Shown: in pieces, positions 51,643 to 61,311 of the stretch
Position numbering within the stretch: the first letter of the stretch is position 1
Layout of the letters: every line of letters begins with the position of its first letter
NCBI RefSeq assembly: GCF_016745425.1
Contig: NZ_JAERVK010000003.1
Span: forward strand, 186,001 to 250,000
From: Candidatus Methylomicrobium oryzae
GTDB taxonomy: Bacteria > Pseudomonadota > Gammaproteobacteria > Methylococcales > Methylomonadaceae
Direction: 5' to 3'
DNA: 64,000 nucleotides
The notes under the pieces: generated by a model
Database searches by the model: none
What the model was told of the DNA's origin: nothing
Seen by the model: the letters and a program-made list of their open reading frames with translations, nothing else
Made by a program: the position numbers and the translations under genes

Positions 51643-52362
51643 ATGATGTTAGATCGAAGAGGGAATAATCCTTTGCTGGCGATTAAATTTTTCGGGGAGG
51701 GAATCCGCTTGCTCGGCAATCCGAAACTGCGAAAATTTGTCGTGATTCCGGTAGTGGTCAATCTTGTGCTGTATGCGGTTGCATTCGCGCTGGGATATCT
51801 TTATCTCGGCGATATGATCGATCGATTTATTCCGGATTGGCTGCAATGGCTGCGCTGGATATTGTGGCCGCTATTCTTTATAAGTTTTTTTATCGGCGGA
51901 TTTTTTACTTTTACGGTATTGGCCAATCTGATTGCGTCGCCGTTTTACGGCATGTTATCAGCCGCGACCTTGGGGGTTGCCGCCGGAGAATCGGCAACGG
52001 TGGCAGAGGCGCCCTGGCTCCAGGTCTTCAAGGCCGAATTGCGGCGGGCGGCTTATTTGGGGGTGCGTGCAATATTGCTGGTAATAATTTCGATTATTCC
52101 GGGGGTTAATGTGATTGCACCGTTATTATGGGCATTATTCGGTGCTTGGGGAATGGCATTGGAATATCTGGCTTATCCGTTGGAAAATGCGGGAGTTCTG
52201 TTTTCCGAACAGCGCAAACTCATCGGCAGCGTCAGATGGGGGGCTTTGAGTTTCGGAGGGCTGGCGGCAGCGGGTTTGGCTGTGCCGATCGTAAATATCA
52301 TCGTTGCGCCCGCTGCGGTGATCGGGGCGACGCTTTATTTGCGGGAAATCGAACAAAAGTGA
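51643..52362 (+). CDS. cysZ: Sulfate transporter CysZ (EI24 family membrane protein)
   Basis: A 239-residue inner-membrane protein of the CysZ/EI24 family, which lets sulfate into the cell in known cases. ATG 51643 follows GGAGG by eight bases; TTG 51637 is not needed. Membrane segments are seen around residues 23-45, 60-90, 130-160 and 195-215. PFYGML and ELRRAAYLGVRAILL resemble the family. It lies 27 bases after mtnA. Confidence 0.8.
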   Translation: MMLDRRGNNPLLAIKFFGEGIRLLGNPKLRKFVVIPVVVNLVLYAVAFALGYLYLGDMIDRFIPDWLQWLRWILWPLFFISFFIGGFFTFTVLANLIASPFYGMLSAATLGVAAGESATVAEAPWLQVFKAELRRAAYLGVRAILLVIISIIPGVNVIAPLLWALFGAWGMALEYLAYPLENAGVLFSEQRKLIGSVRWGALSFGGLAAAGLAVPIVNIIVAPAAVIGATLYLREIEQK

Positions 52363-52523
52363 CCGCTTTGAAATGGGGATAGTCTTTTTGTCGAATATCC
52401 CCATCTTTGCCATAACATCAGTCCATGCTTGAGGCTCCGTTCTCTCGCCATATGGCAGCCGCGGAATCCCGTTTCGTGACAGAGTTAAGGTATTAGAACG
52501 ATTTTTTCCTTAGATACAGTTTC

Positions 52524-52591
52524 AGATTTTTTCGAAATCGATTTAGATTTTAAAACCCGAGCCAGATCTTTCGAAATCGATTTTAGATTTT
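52524..52591. repeat. Direct repeat at the 3' end of the H-NS-like gene
   Basis: Two copies of about 28 bases share the core TTTCGAAATCGATTT followed by AGATTTT, at 52524-52551 and 52564-52591. The second covers the last codons of the H-NS-like gene and the first lies just past its stop. A partial third copy (ATCGATTTTAAAAC) is upstream of the gene near 52948-52961. Each core holds the nested palindromes TTTCGAAA and AAATCGATTT. Confidence 0.75.
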
Positions 52592-52897
52592 GAATTCCGA
52601 ACTGTCGTGTCCTTCTTCGATTAAAGTGCGCAGCCATTTCGGCATCATGCCGCGTCCCGTCCAGATCTTGTTCGGATCATTAGGGTGGCGGTACTTCGCT
52701 GGCACTTTAACGCCTTTCCGGGGCGATTTTTTATCGTTCTCGATGATTTCCACCGTCACTTCGATCGAAGCAGCCAATTCTTTTATCTGCGTTATGATTT
52801 CTTTGCGGTGGTTGACAAGCTTATTTTTTAACGCCTTCTCTGCGTTTTCGATAACCGTTTGTAATTCGTTCACAGAAAGATTCTGAAAATCAGTCAT
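52583..52897 (-). CDS. H-NS-family nucleoid-associated protein
   Basis: A 104-residue DNA-binding protein. The N-terminal half is a coiled coil (LSVNELQTVIENAEKALKN) for oligomerisation. The C-terminal segment KYRHPNDPNKIWTGRG and then PKWLRTLI is the H-NS DNA-binding motif (usual form YRDPNDPSKTWSGRGRKPKWL). It should bind AT-rich DNA and silence or organise it; the AT-rich leaders in this window are plausible targets. The gene is flanked by AT-rich gaps and a direct repeat. Confidence 0.9.
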   Translation of the reverse strand: MTDFQNLSVNELQTVIENAEKALKNKLVNHRKEIITQIKELAASIEVTVEIIENDKKSPRKGVKVPAKYRHPNDPNKIWTGRGMMPKWLRTLIEEGHDSSEFKI

Positions 52898-53200
52898 AAT
52901 GTATTGCTCAAAATTTAGTGAATTTAAATTTTATCATAACCAATATCGATTTTAAAACATGCCTTATATCATTTAGTGAAATTGATCACGCTGATTCTCC
53001 GTATCAGCAATCCTGCATCCGGCATGGTTGAGATTATTATTAAGAAAAAACAAAATCTCTGTAGAAGAAAATTCCGATATTGAGATATTGATTACTGTGA
53101 CCAAAGTTTTAAGGAAACATTCAGTAATATTTAACTGAACGGCAGGGCGCGTTTTTATGCGTAATATAATTCAAGGCTATAAGCCAGAGGGCGGAACGGG
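52898..53200. other. AT-rich gap upstream of the H-NS-like gene
   Basis: These 303 bases hold no recognisable gene. They are strongly AT-rich and should hold the H-NS-like gene's promoter and the end of the DUF2914 transcript. A short hairpin-like GCGCGTTTTTATGCG lies near 53147-53161. No clear promoter boxes were found. Confidence 0.4.
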
Positions 53201-53908
53201 TTATTCGGTCGATACAGTGAAACGTATTTCATTAATAACCGTGCCGTAATTGTCGATAGTCCGTACTGACCAGTTTCCTCGATCATTGGGGCCAAGTTCG
53301 CGTTGGCTGGATGTGCGCCATCTTTCCGCGGCGACAGCAACAGGGTGGCGTAGCACCATCCGGCCGTTTCTAAACCATTCGTGAAACAGGATTTGTGCTG
53401 TTTTGCCCCTGACTTCGGTGAAATAATACACCTGCATGGGTTTTCCGTTGCCGATGCTGACGTTGCCTTCGATCAAATCGGCCGGTTCTTTATCGACAAT
53501 GCGGTAGGCAAGCGCAGCCCGTCGGATTCGACCGCCGCTACCTGTAGGGACGGAAGTTTTGGAGTGAGTAGACACTCTCGGAGGGGAAGCGGGAATCGCA
53601 GCCTGCTTCTCTGGGGTTACAGAAGCCTCTTGCGAGGAAAGCTTCGGGTTGGGCTGGATAGTTCTTTGGCTGGCGGAAGGTGTCGGTGCCGGCGCAGCTT
53701 CGTTCCGTGCGGCGACTTCCGGTTCGGAATTACCGGCCAGCAGCAGGAGGAACAGCGCCGTAATCAACAAAATCAAGGCGCTTATCGCGCCGGCGATGCG
53801 TTTGATGTTCCATTCCGTGATCATTTTCACGTTCGGGACCGGGGTTTCGGCAGCGGCGTCTGGCGTAGTGTATTTGACTTTGATTACGATGTTTTTAGGG
53901 TCTGTCAT
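53201..53908 (-). CDS. Membrane-anchored DUF2914 protein
   Basis: A 235-residue protein with one membrane span at residues about 38-60 (AGAISALILLITALFLLLLA), then a proline/serine/alanine-rich linker (about 70-125), then a C-terminal DUF2914 domain. That domain shows QVYYFTEVRGKTAQILFHEWF, GRMVLRHPVAV and NWSVRTIDNYG, a beta-sandwich pattern, and probably lies in the periplasm. Function is unknown. It stands between the H-NS-like gene and sucA, divergent from the latter. Confidence 0.8.
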   Translation of the reverse strand: MTDPKNIVIKVKYTTPDAAAETPVPNVKMITEWNIKRIAGAISALILLITALFLLLLAGNSEPEVAARNEAAPAPTPSASQRTIQPNPKLSSQEASVTPEKQAAIPASPPRVSTHSKTSVPTGSGGRIRRAALAYRIVDKEPADLIEGNVSIGNGKPMQVYYFTEVRGKTAQILFHEWFRNGRMVLRHPVAVAAERWRTSSQRELGPNDRGNWSVRTIDNYGTVINEIRFTVSTE

Positions 53909-54086
53909 ACGTTTTTCGATTACAGTTCAAGAAATTCCGTTGTCTCAAGTTTTATGCGCACATTTATCGCGCATTTATTTAGTGAGCAAAGGCCGTACAT
54001 ACTGGTAATATACCACTACGCTATTGCGTGCGAATATTAATCCGGACAGACAGCCGTTTCCGCTTTTTTCCATCAGGATACTTATC

Positions 54087-56906
54087 ATGGCTTCGCTGCT
54101 TGAAAAATTCCGGGAATCTTCCTCCCTGTATGGAAGCAACGCCTGGTTCATCGAAGATTTATACGAGCGTTATCTGAAAGACCCCGAGTCGGTCGATCCC
54201 GATTGGCGGCAGCGTTTTCGCTCGATTCAGAACGGCGGCGGCTATGAGACCCCGCATAGCCCGATTGTCGAACGGTTTGCCGAACTCGCGACGAAATCGC
54301 AAGGGCGGCTGGCGCAACTGCAGGGCTTTACCGAAGAGAGCGTTAAGAAGCAGGCTGCGGTCGCGCGTCTGATCAATCACTACCGGGTGCGCGGGCATCA
54401 GATCGCCAACAACAATCCTCTCGGCAAGACCCTGCCGCCGCCCCCGGATATGGACCCGGCCTTTTACGGGCTCTCCGAACTCGACATGGATACCTGGTTC
54501 GATACCGGCATCCTGCACGGCGTCGACCGCCTGCCGTTGCGTGAAATCATCGCGAATCTGAAAGAGATTTACTGCGGCAGCATCGGCTCCGAATACATGC
54601 ATATCGTCGATACCGCGACGCGCCGGTGGCTGATCAGCCGGATGGAAAACGCCAAAGGCAATCTGACACTTGATCCGGAGAAACAGCGCTGGGTGCTGAA
54701 ATTGTTGACGGCGGCCGAGGGGATCGAAGTCTATTTGCATAACAAATTCGTCGGCCAGAAACGGTTTTCGCTTGAGGGCGGGGAATCGCTGATCCCGATT
54801 CTCGACGAACTGGTTATGGGCTGCAGCACCAAAGGAGTCAACGAAATCGTAATCGGCATGGCGCACCGCGGACGCTTGAACGTGCTGGTCAATATTCTCG
54901 GCAAGAGTCCGGCTCTATTGTTCGACGAGTTTGCGGGCCATTCGGCATCATCGCCGCCGGGCGTCAGTTCGGGCGACGTCAAATACCACATGGGCTTTTC
55001 GTCGGATATCGATACGCCGACCGGCCCGATTCACCTGACGCTCGCGTTCAATCCTTCACACCTGGAGATCATCAATCCGGTGGTCGAAGGTTCGGTCCGG
55101 GCACGGCAGGACCGTGCCGGCATCGACGGCAAGGATCAGGTCGTTCCGGTTCTGATTCATGGCGATGCGGCCTTCTCGGGCCAGGGTATCGTGATGGAAA
55201 CCTTGAATATGTCGCAAACCCGCGCATTCGAAACCGGCGGTACGATCCATATCGTGATCAACAATCAGATCGGTTTCACCACCAGCGACCCGCGGGACGC
55301 CCGTTCCACCCTCTATTGCACCGATCTTGCTAGCATGATCCAGGCGCCGGTATTTCATGTGAACGGAGACGATCCGGAAGCGGTTGCTTTCGTCAGCAAG
55401 CTGGCGCTGGATTTCAGGATGACTTTCAAGAAGGACGTGGTGATCGACCTGATCTGCTACCGGCGGCTCGGCCATAACGAGGCCGACGAGCCGGCCGCGA
55501 CGCAGCCGATGATGTACAAGAAAATCCGCCAGCTCAAAACGACTCGAAAGCTTTACGCCGAGAAGCTGGTCGCCGAAGGGGTAATTTCGGCGGAAGAAGC
55601 GGCGGAGATGGAGAGCACCTACCAGAAAATGCTCGACGAGGGTCAGGTGGTGTCGCGGCCTTTGTCACAGAATCCGAAATATTCCTATACGCATCAGTGG
55701 AATCAGTTTCACGGCCAGAACTGGGAAGCGCCGTGCGATACGACAGCCTCGCTCGACCGGATCCGCTATTGCAACGACCGTATGCTGCGGTTGCCGGCCG
55801 GCTTCGAAATCCATCCGCGCGTTGCCAAGGTGATGGACAACCGCCGCAAGATGGCGGCCGGTGCCTTGCCGCTGGATTGGGGCTTCGCGGAAAACATGGC
55901 TTATGCGACGCTGCTGATGGAAAAGTACCATGTGCGCCTGACCGGCCAGGACGTGGGCCGGGGCACCTTTGTACATCGCCATGCGGTGCTGCACAACCAG
56001 TTGAAGAACGAAGAATACGTGTCGTTGAAACATTTGGATAAGGACCAGGGGCGAGTGGAGATTTTCGATTCGCTGCTGTCCGAGGCCGGTGTGCTGGGTT
56101 TCGAATACGGCTATAGCACCACGATGCCTAACACGCTGGTGATCTGGGAGGCGCAGTTCGGCGATTTCGCAAACGGCGCCCAGGTCGTGATCGATCAGTT
56201 CATCAGTTCCGGCGAAACCAAATGGGGGCGTTTGTGCGGCTTGGTGCTGCTGCTGCCGCACGGTTATGAAGGGCAGGGGCCGGAGCATTCTTCCGCCCGG
56301 CTGGAGCGTTATCTTCAGCTCTGCGCCGAGCACAACATCCAGGTTTGCTCGCCGACGACCCCGGCGCAAATCTTCCATCTCTTGCGCCGGCAGCTGATCC
56401 GGCCGTACCGGAAGCCGCTGATCGTGATGAGTCCGAAAAGCCTGCTCAGGCACAAGCTGGCCGTTTCAACCCTGGAAGAATTGACCGACGGCCATTTCCG
56501 GGCGGTCATCGGCGAGGTGGACGAGATCGATCCTCAGCAGGTAACCCGCTACGTATTCTGTGCCGGCAAGGTCTATTACGATCTCCTGGAAGCGCGCCGC
56601 GAAGCCGGCCTGAAACATGTCGCGATCGGGCGGATCGAACAGCTTTATCCGTTTCCGACCGAGTTGTTCAAGACCGAATTGGCCAAATATCCGAATCTGG
56701 AAGAGTTCGTTTGGTGTCAGGAAGAACCCAAGAATCAGGGGGCCTGGTACCAGTCGAACCACCATTTCCGCGACAACCTGGCGCCGCACATCCGAATGAG
56801 CTACAGCGGCCGCGAGCCGTCCGCGGCGCCGGCGGTCGGCCATTTCCATGAACACATCCAACAGCAGAAAGCCGTCGTGGATTCGGCTTTATACGGCAAT
56901 TCCTAA
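54087..56906 (+). CDS. sucA: 2-oxoglutarate dehydrogenase E1 component
   Basis: Thiamine-diphosphate decarboxylase of the 2-oxoglutarate dehydrogenase complex in the TCA cycle. ATG 54087 (AGGA upstream) gives 939 residues, similar to E. coli (933). The N-terminal [18 protein letters not shown], the active-site [16 protein letters not shown], the TPP/metal segment [18 protein letters not shown]...NNQIGFTT and the C-terminal EEPKNQGAW are intact. sucB follows 10 bases later, then lpd, so all three form one operon. E1 and E2 look fully functional, in contrast with the E3 gene. Confidence 0.97.
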   Translation: MASLLEKFRESSSLYGSNAWFIEDLYERYLKDPESVDPDWRQRFRSIQNGGGYETPHSPIVERFAELATKSQGRLAQLQGFTEESVKKQAAVARLINHYRVRGHQIANNNPLGKTLPPPPDMDPAFYGLSELDMDTWFDTGILHGVDRLPLREIIANLKEIYCGSIGSEYMHIVDTATRRWLISRMENAKGNLTLDPEKQRWVLKLLTAAEGIEVYLHNKFVGQKRFSLEGGESLIPILDELVMGCSTKGVNEIVIGMAHRGRLNVLVNILGKSPALLFDEFAGHSASSPPGVSSGDVKYHMGFSSDIDTPTGPIHLTLAFNPSHLEIINPVVEGSVRARQDRAGIDGKDQVVPVLIHGDAAFSGQGIVMETLNMSQTRAFETGGTIHIVINNQIGFTTSDPRDARSTLYCTDLASMIQAPVFHVNGDDPEAVAFVSKLALDFRMTFKKDVVIDLICYRRLGHNEADEPAATQPMMYKKIRQLKTTRKLYAEKLVAEGVISAEEAAEMESTYQKMLDEGQVVSRPLSQNPKYSYTHQWNQFHGQNWEAPCDTTASLDRIRYCNDRMLRLPAGFEIHPRVAKVMDNRRKMAAGALPLDWGFAENMAYATLLMEKYHVRLTGQDVGRGTFVHRHAVLHNQLKNEEYVSLKHLDKDQGRVEIFDSLLSEAGVLGFEYGYSTTMPNTLVIWEAQFGDFANGAQVVIDQFISSGETKWGRLCGLVLLLPHGYEGQGPEHSSARLERYLQLCAEHNIQVCSPTTPAQIFHLLRRQLIRPYRKPLIVMSPKSLLRHKLAVSTLEELTDGHFRAVIGEVDEIDPQQVTRYVFCAGKVYYDLLEARREAGLKHVAIGRIEQLYPFPTELFKTELAKYPNLEEFVWCQEEPKNQGAWYQSNHHFRDNLAPHIRMSYSGREPSAAPAVGHFHEHIQQQKAVVDSALYGNS

Positions 56907-56916
56907 GGAAGTTAAT

Positions 56917-58164
56917 ATGAGCATTGAAGTGTTAGTCCCCCATTTACCCGAATCGGTCGCCGATGCCACCTTAGTGAACTGGCATAAAAAGCCCGGCGAT
57001 CAGGTGGCCCGGAACGAGAATCTGGTCGATCTGGAAACCGATAAGGTCGTGCTTGAAGTTCCGGCTCCCGAAGCGGGCGTGTTAAGCAGCATTCTGAAGG
57101 AAAACGGTACGGTCGTGACCGCGGGCGAGGTCTTGGCCGTCATCGACACTTCCGGGGCCGGCACCGATGCGGCCAAGACTCAGTCGCCTGTTGAAAGTCC
57201 CGCGGCGACGCCGAAAACCGCGGAGCCTCGCCAGGAGACCGCGGAAATGCCGTTAAGCCCTTCGGTCAGGCGCCTGCTCCAGGAAACGACGCTGAGCCCG
57301 CAGGAAATTACCGGCACCGGCAAAAGTGGACGGATTACCAAGTCCGACGTGCTCGACCATTTGAAGAAGCAGGCTGCGCCCGAAGCCGAGCTGAAAGCGC
57401 CGGCGCCATTGCCGGACCAGGCGCCGCGTCCGGCGCCCGAGCAAAATCGCGGACCCTCGAACCTGCGCCCGGAACAGCGCGTGCCGATGACCCGGCTGCG
57501 CGCGAAAGTCGCGGAGCGGCTGTTGGAGGCGCAACGAAACGCGGCGATGCTGACTACCTTCAACGAAGTCAACATGCAGAGCGTGATCGATCTGCGCAAC
57601 CAGTACAAGACGCGATTCGAGCAAAAACACAGTACCAAGCTCGGCTTCATGTCGTTTTTCGTGAAGGCTTCAATCGAAGCACTGAAAAAATTTCCGGCGA
57701 TCAATGCGTCGATCGACGGCAACGACATCATTTATCACGGCTATTTCGACATCGGGATCGCGGTTTCGACCCCGCGCGGCCTGATCGTGCCGGTGCTGCG
57801 CGATGCCGATCAACTGGATTTTGCCGGCATTGAAAAAAGCATCGCCGATTTCGGCGAGAAGGCGCGCACCGGCACGTTGAGCTATGAAGACCTGCAGGGA
57901 GGCACCTTTACGATTACCAACGGCGGCGTATTCGGCTCGATGCTGTCTACACCGATTCTGAATCCGCCGCAATGCGCGATTCTGGGCATGCATGCAATCA
58001 AGGAACGGCCGGTCGTCGAGAACGGTCAGATCGTGATCCGGCCTATCATGTATCTGGCGCTGTCTTATGATCATCGCCTGGTGGATGGCCGCGAAGCGGT
58101 GCAGTTTTTAGTCACGATCAAAGAGTGTCTGGAGTCGCCGGCCCATTTACTGCTGAACATTTAA
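56917..58164 (+). CDS. sucB: 2-oxoglutarate dehydrogenase E2, dihydrolipoyl succinyltransferase
   Basis: Core of the 2-oxoglutarate dehydrogenase complex, moving succinyl from lipoate to CoA. ATG 56917 follows AAGGAAG and gives 415 residues. One lipoyl domain has Lys43 in [13 protein letters not shown] peripheral-subunit-binding domain for E3 follows ([13 protein letters not shown]...[12 protein letters not shown]), after a Pro/Ala-rich linker. The catalytic domain ends with the active His and Asp in [12 protein letters not shown]. Spacing to sucA is 10 bases and to lpd 2 bases. Confidence 0.96.
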   Translation: MSIEVLVPHLPESVADATLVNWHKKPGDQVARNENLVDLETDKVVLEVPAPEAGVLSSILKENGTVVTAGEVLAVIDTSGAGTDAAKTQSPVESPAATPKTAEPRQETAEMPLSPSVRRLLQETTLSPQEITGTGKSGRITKSDVLDHLKKQAAPEAELKAPAPLPDQAPRPAPEQNRGPSNLRPEQRVPMTRLRAKVAERLLEAQRNAAMLTTFNEVNMQSVIDLRNQYKTRFEQKHSTKLGFMSFFVKASIEALKKFPAINASIDGNDIIYHGYFDIGIAVSTPRGLIVPVLRDADQLDFAGIEKSIADFGEKARTGTLSYEDLQGGTFTITNGGVFGSMLSTPILNPPQCAILGMHAIKERPVVENGQIVIRPIMYLALSYDHRLVDGREAVQFLVTIKECLESPAHLLLNI

Positions 58165-58166
58165 AC

Positions 58167-59612
58167 ATGCCGAAACAACGAGCGAAGTACGATGTGATCA
58201 TCATCGGTGCAGGTCCGGCAGGTTATGTGACGGCGATACGCTGCGGCCAGCTGGGGTTGAAAACGGTCTGCGTCGACAGTTGGAGCGATGGATTCGGCCG
58301 GCCCAATCTGGGCGGGGCGTATTTGAACGCGGGCTGCATCGCGTCGATGGCCCTGCTCGAGTCGGCGAAGATTTATCATTCGCTGACCACCGGCCTGGCG
58401 CAGCACGGAATCGGCGTCGGGAACATTTCGCTCGATGTCGGGCGGATGATCGAACGGAAAGACCGGATCGTTGCGGAGATCAACCGCCACATTGCCGGAC
58501 TGTTCGGTTCTCACAAGATCGATCATATTCATGCCAGAGCCAAATTGCTGCAGGCGGGACTGGTCGAAATCGTACCGGTAAAAGGCGGCGAAGCGTCTTA
58601 CCTGAACGCGGACCATATCATTCTGGCGACGGGCTCCAAGCCGCTGGAATTGCCTTGCGCGCCGATCGACCGGGAATACATCATTGACACCGGCGACGCG
58701 TTGAACCTGGATTCGGTCCCCAAACGCCTTGCGATTATCGGTGCCGGGATCAAGGGACTGGAGATTGCCAGCATCTGGAACCGCTTAGGCAGCGAGGTGA
58801 TTCTGCTCGAGGCTCAGGAAAATTTTCTGAATCTGCCGGACCAGCATATCTCGCTTGAAGCTTACCGTATCTTCACCGGTCAGGGCATGGAGATGCGGCT
58901 CGGCGCGCGCGTAGTTTCAGCGAAGAAAAGCGAGGGCAAAATCGTGATCGAATACCAGAATCACGAGGGCAACGATGTGCTGCATGTCGACAGGATGATT
59001 GTCGCGATCGGCCGGAAGCCCAACTCCGAAGGATTGGCTGCACCCGAAGCCGACCTGTTGCTCGACGAGTCGGGTTATGTGCATGTCGACGAAAATTGCC
59101 GGACCAATCTGCCCGGCGTCTATGCGGTCGGCGATCTGACTCTGCTCGGCCCGATGCTTGCGCATAAGGGCATCGAAGAAGGGGTGTTCGTAGCCGAACA
59201 GATCGCAGGCCTCCATCCGATCATCAACTACGATCTGTTGCCGAGCGTGATTTATACCGATCCGGAGATTGCCTGGGTCGGACAAACCGAGCAGGCGCTC
59301 AGGGCGCGCGGCGAACCGGTGAAGGTCGGCTTTTTTCCGATGAAAGCTTCGCCGCGCGCGCTGACGATGGGACGAACCGAAGGGCTGGTCAAAGTGATCG
59401 CGCATGCCGAAACCGACAGGATTCTCGGCGTCCACATGATCGGCGCGCAGGCATCCGAACTGATCGCCGAAGCGGTGCTCGCGATGGAGTTTTGCGCCAG
59501 CAGCGAAGACCTCGCGAAGACCATCCATGCCCATCCGACGCTGTCCGAAGCGCTCTATGAAGGTGCGCTGGCCTTAAAAAAAATGGCGCTGCATTTGCCG
59601 ATGAGTGAATGA
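58167..59612 (+). CDS. lpd: Dihydrolipoyl dehydrogenase-like E3 with degenerate redox motif
   Basis: In position and fold this is the E3 of the 2-oxoglutarate complex, which should reoxidise dihydrolipoamide with NAD+. The 481 residues have the FAD motif GAGPAG (14-19), the NAD fold IGAGIKGLEIASIWN, AVGDLTLLGPMLAHKGIEEG, and the catalytic His456/Glu461 in AHPTLSEA. The redox-active disulfide is broken. The standard GGTCLNVGCIPSK reads GGAYLNAGCIASM, so the first cysteine is Tyr52, only Cys57 remains, and the Pro-Ser-Lys is Ala-Ser-Met. Codons around it are clean and in frame. Such a protein should not exchange thiols with dihydrolipoamide. It may be inactive, or do another reaction. Starts two bases after sucB. 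Confidence 0.9.
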   Translation: MPKQRAKYDVIIIGAGPAGYVTAIRCGQLGLKTVCVDSWSDGFGRPNLGGAYLNAGCIASMALLESAKIYHSLTTGLAQHGIGVGNISLDVGRMIERKDRIVAEINRHIAGLFGSHKIDHIHARAKLLQAGLVEIVPVKGGEASYLNADHIILATGSKPLELPCAPIDREYIIDTGDALNLDSVPKRLAIIGAGIKGLEIASIWNRLGSEVILLEAQENFLNLPDQHISLEAYRIFTGQGMEMRLGARVVSAKKSEGKIVIEYQNHEGNDVLHVDRMIVAIGRKPNSEGLAAPEADLLLDESGYVHVDENCRTNLPGVYAVGDLTLLGPMLAHKGIEEGVFVAEQIAGLHPIINYDLLPSVIYTDPEIAWVGQTEQALRARGEPVKVGFFPMKASPRALTMGRTEGLVKVIAHAETDRILGVHMIGAQASELIAEAVLAMEFCASSEDLAKTIHAHPTLSEALYEGALALKKMALHLPMSE

Positions 59613-60405
59613 CTGCGTATTTGCCGCACCGTTGAGTAGGGTGTTGTCGTCGTTTCTGGAAACGCTGTTCAAGAGGGTCTTCTGGGTCAGCGCATTGCTT
59701 TGGGTAAGCCTGTACGTCTACAAGGACAGACTGCCCGAGCCTTCTTTTTACGATGCCGAGGCGCTTCAGGAACCCCAACAGGAACCGACCGATGAAGCCG
59801 CCTTCACAGCGCAAGTCAAGGGGCAGCATTATACGGTGACGCCCAAATTTTCCTACCGGCTCGACGGCGTCGTCGTCAGCCTGCACGATGCGGATCAACT
59901 GGACGACATCTGGCATCACGGCCGCTGGCAGGATTTCCTGAACCTGCGCGATTTGTGCGTGGTTTGGGGCGAGAATGTGCAGTCCGGCGTTTATCGCCAG
60001 GTCAAGTTCCATAACGATTCCTGGACCTGTTGGGCTGCCTGGCAGGATAGCGAGACCGGCAACGCGTTTAAGATGAATGCACTGTCGAACAATCATCTGT
60101 TGGCCGACAAGGCGCTGGTCAAAGCTGCGCTAATGGAGGCCGAGCCGGGCGACCATATCCGCCTTAACGGCTCGCTCGCAGAATACGCGAACCCTGCCAA
60201 CGGTTTGTACCGGGGCACCAGCACGACACGCGAGGATACCGGCAACGGCGCCTGCGAAACGATTTATCTGAACGAGTTTACGATCGTCAACAAGGCCAAC
60301 CGCAAACTGCGCCGGCTTTATACGTTCGTAAAATGGCTGGCGCTCGGTTCGGGTCTAGGCTTTTTGATCATGCTGCCGATCGCGCCGGTCAGGCTATCCC
60401 ATTAA
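59605..60405 (+). CDS. Unknown membrane protein downstream of lpd
   Basis: I do not recognise this protein of up to 266 residues. Two membrane spans frame it: one near the start (VFWVSALLWVSLYVY) and one near the end (WLALGSGLGFLIMLPIA). The roughly 190-residue middle part would then lie on one side, probably the periplasm. It has three cysteine sites (LCVVWGENV, SWTCWAAW, ACETIYLNEF) and HNDSWTCW, PGDHIRLNG motifs that suggest an OB-like or lipocalin-like sheet. The start is unsure: GTG 59605 overlaps lpd by eight bases; TTG 59632 and GTG 59641 are alternatives. Its end overlaps the convergent methyltransferase by 12 bases. Confidence 0.7.
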   Translation: MNDCVFAAPLSRVLSSFLETLFKRVFWVSALLWVSLYVYKDRLPEPSFYDAEALQEPQQEPTDEAAFTAQVKGQHYTVTPKFSYRLDGVVVSLHDADQLDDIWHHGRWQDFLNLRDLCVVWGENVQSGVYRQVKFHNDSWTCWAAWQDSETGNAFKMNALSNNHLLADKALVKAALMEAEPGDHIRLNGSLAEYANPANGLYRGTSTTREDTGNGACETIYLNEFTIVNKANRKLRRLYTFVKWLALGSGLGFLIMLPIAPVRLSH

Positions 60406-61302
60406 AGGTGCGGAGTCGTCGGCGCCTTTTTCGAACGCGAAAACGAAATATTTGATCAGCCTGAGCCGGCTCAGCAGTTCCAAAGCAGCGGTCTCAACCA
60501 TTGCGAAGCCGTTAAAGTAGCCTGCCTGCCGGGCGAGCCGTCTGAGGTAAGGGTAGGTCGGCAGCGTATTTCTCGTAATATCCCGTTCGCAAAGTAAGGT
60601 AAAGCCGGTTCTGTCGGTTAATTGCCGATAGTCTGTAAGCGTATATTGCACGTTGCATTTGCCGTAAAATCCCCGGCTTAAACGCTCGGGCAACCTGATT
60701 TTGGCGAAAGGAACGATTACCGGCGCGGGAATGAAATCGGACAGAGCGAGTATGCCGCCCGGCTTCAATATGCGCCAGGCTTCCCGAAAAAACAGCTCGC
60801 GGCTCGGAAAATGAAAAATGCATTCGACGGCGAGCACCGCATCGAAGCTCCGGTCCGGAAACGGCAGCCGGCAGGCATCGCCTTGGACGAAGTCGATCCG
60901 ATTCCGGGCTTGGGTAACGGTTTGGTCGCGGGCGCGCTGCAACTGGCGGGCGTCCAGATTCAAACCGGTCAGTTGCATGTCGGAGTATCGGTCGTTCATA
61001 TGCGCGATCGTCCCGCCTAAACCGCAGCCGACATCCAGTACGGCCAGCCCTGTTTCTATCGAGGCGGCCCGGCAGAGTTCCCGGCTCAGGTTCTCGGCGG
61101 CTTCGGCAAAATCGGTAGCGCTCAGGAGGGCTGCCTGCGGATGTTCCCAATATCCCCAGTGCACGTGCCTCCCGAAACTCTGCTCGACCGCCGCATTGCC
61201 GCTGTGCAGCAGTTTCAGCAGCGCGTCGAAATAGGGCAGGTCGACTGTTTTCTGGGCGCTTGCTCTATTTGACTGTGGGGCGCGAGGTTTGGCGGTAAAC
61301 AT
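60394..61302 (-). CDS. SAM-dependent methyltransferase, class I
   Basis: A 302-residue methyltransferase of the type 11 family. The SAM loop VLDVGCGLGGTIAHM, the acidic GLNLDARQL strand, FVQGDACRLPFPDRSFD and ILKPGGILALSDF are in the expected order. A preceding region (WGYWEHPQAALLSATDFAEAAENLS) is like that in sterol/small-molecule O- or C-methyltransferases. Substrate unknown. It begins nine bases after the glgP stop, suggesting co-transcription with glycogen breakdown, though a functional link is not obvious. Confidence 0.82.
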   Translation of the reverse strand: MFTAKPRAPQSNRASAQKTVDLPYFDALLKLLHSGNAAVEQSFGRHVHWGYWEHPQAALLSATDFAEAAENLSRELCRAASIETGLAVLDVGCGLGGTIAHMNDRYSDMQLTGLNLDARQLQRARDQTVTQARNRIDFVQGDACRLPFPDRSFDAVLAVECIFHFPSRELFFREAWRILKPGGILALSDFIPAPVIVPFAKIRLPERLSRGFYGKCNVQYTLTDYRQLTDRTGFTLLCERDITRNTLPTYPYLRRLARQAGYFNGFAMVETAALELLSRLRLIKYFVFAFEKGADDSAPLMG

Positions 61303-61311
61303 GCGGAAACG

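Noticed and set aside
58167-59612. Reading the E3-like protein as soluble transhydrogenase (SthA)
   Set aside because: SthA also lacks one redox cysteine, but loses the second, not the first; context after sucAB and overall motifs favour a lipoamide dehydrogenase origin.
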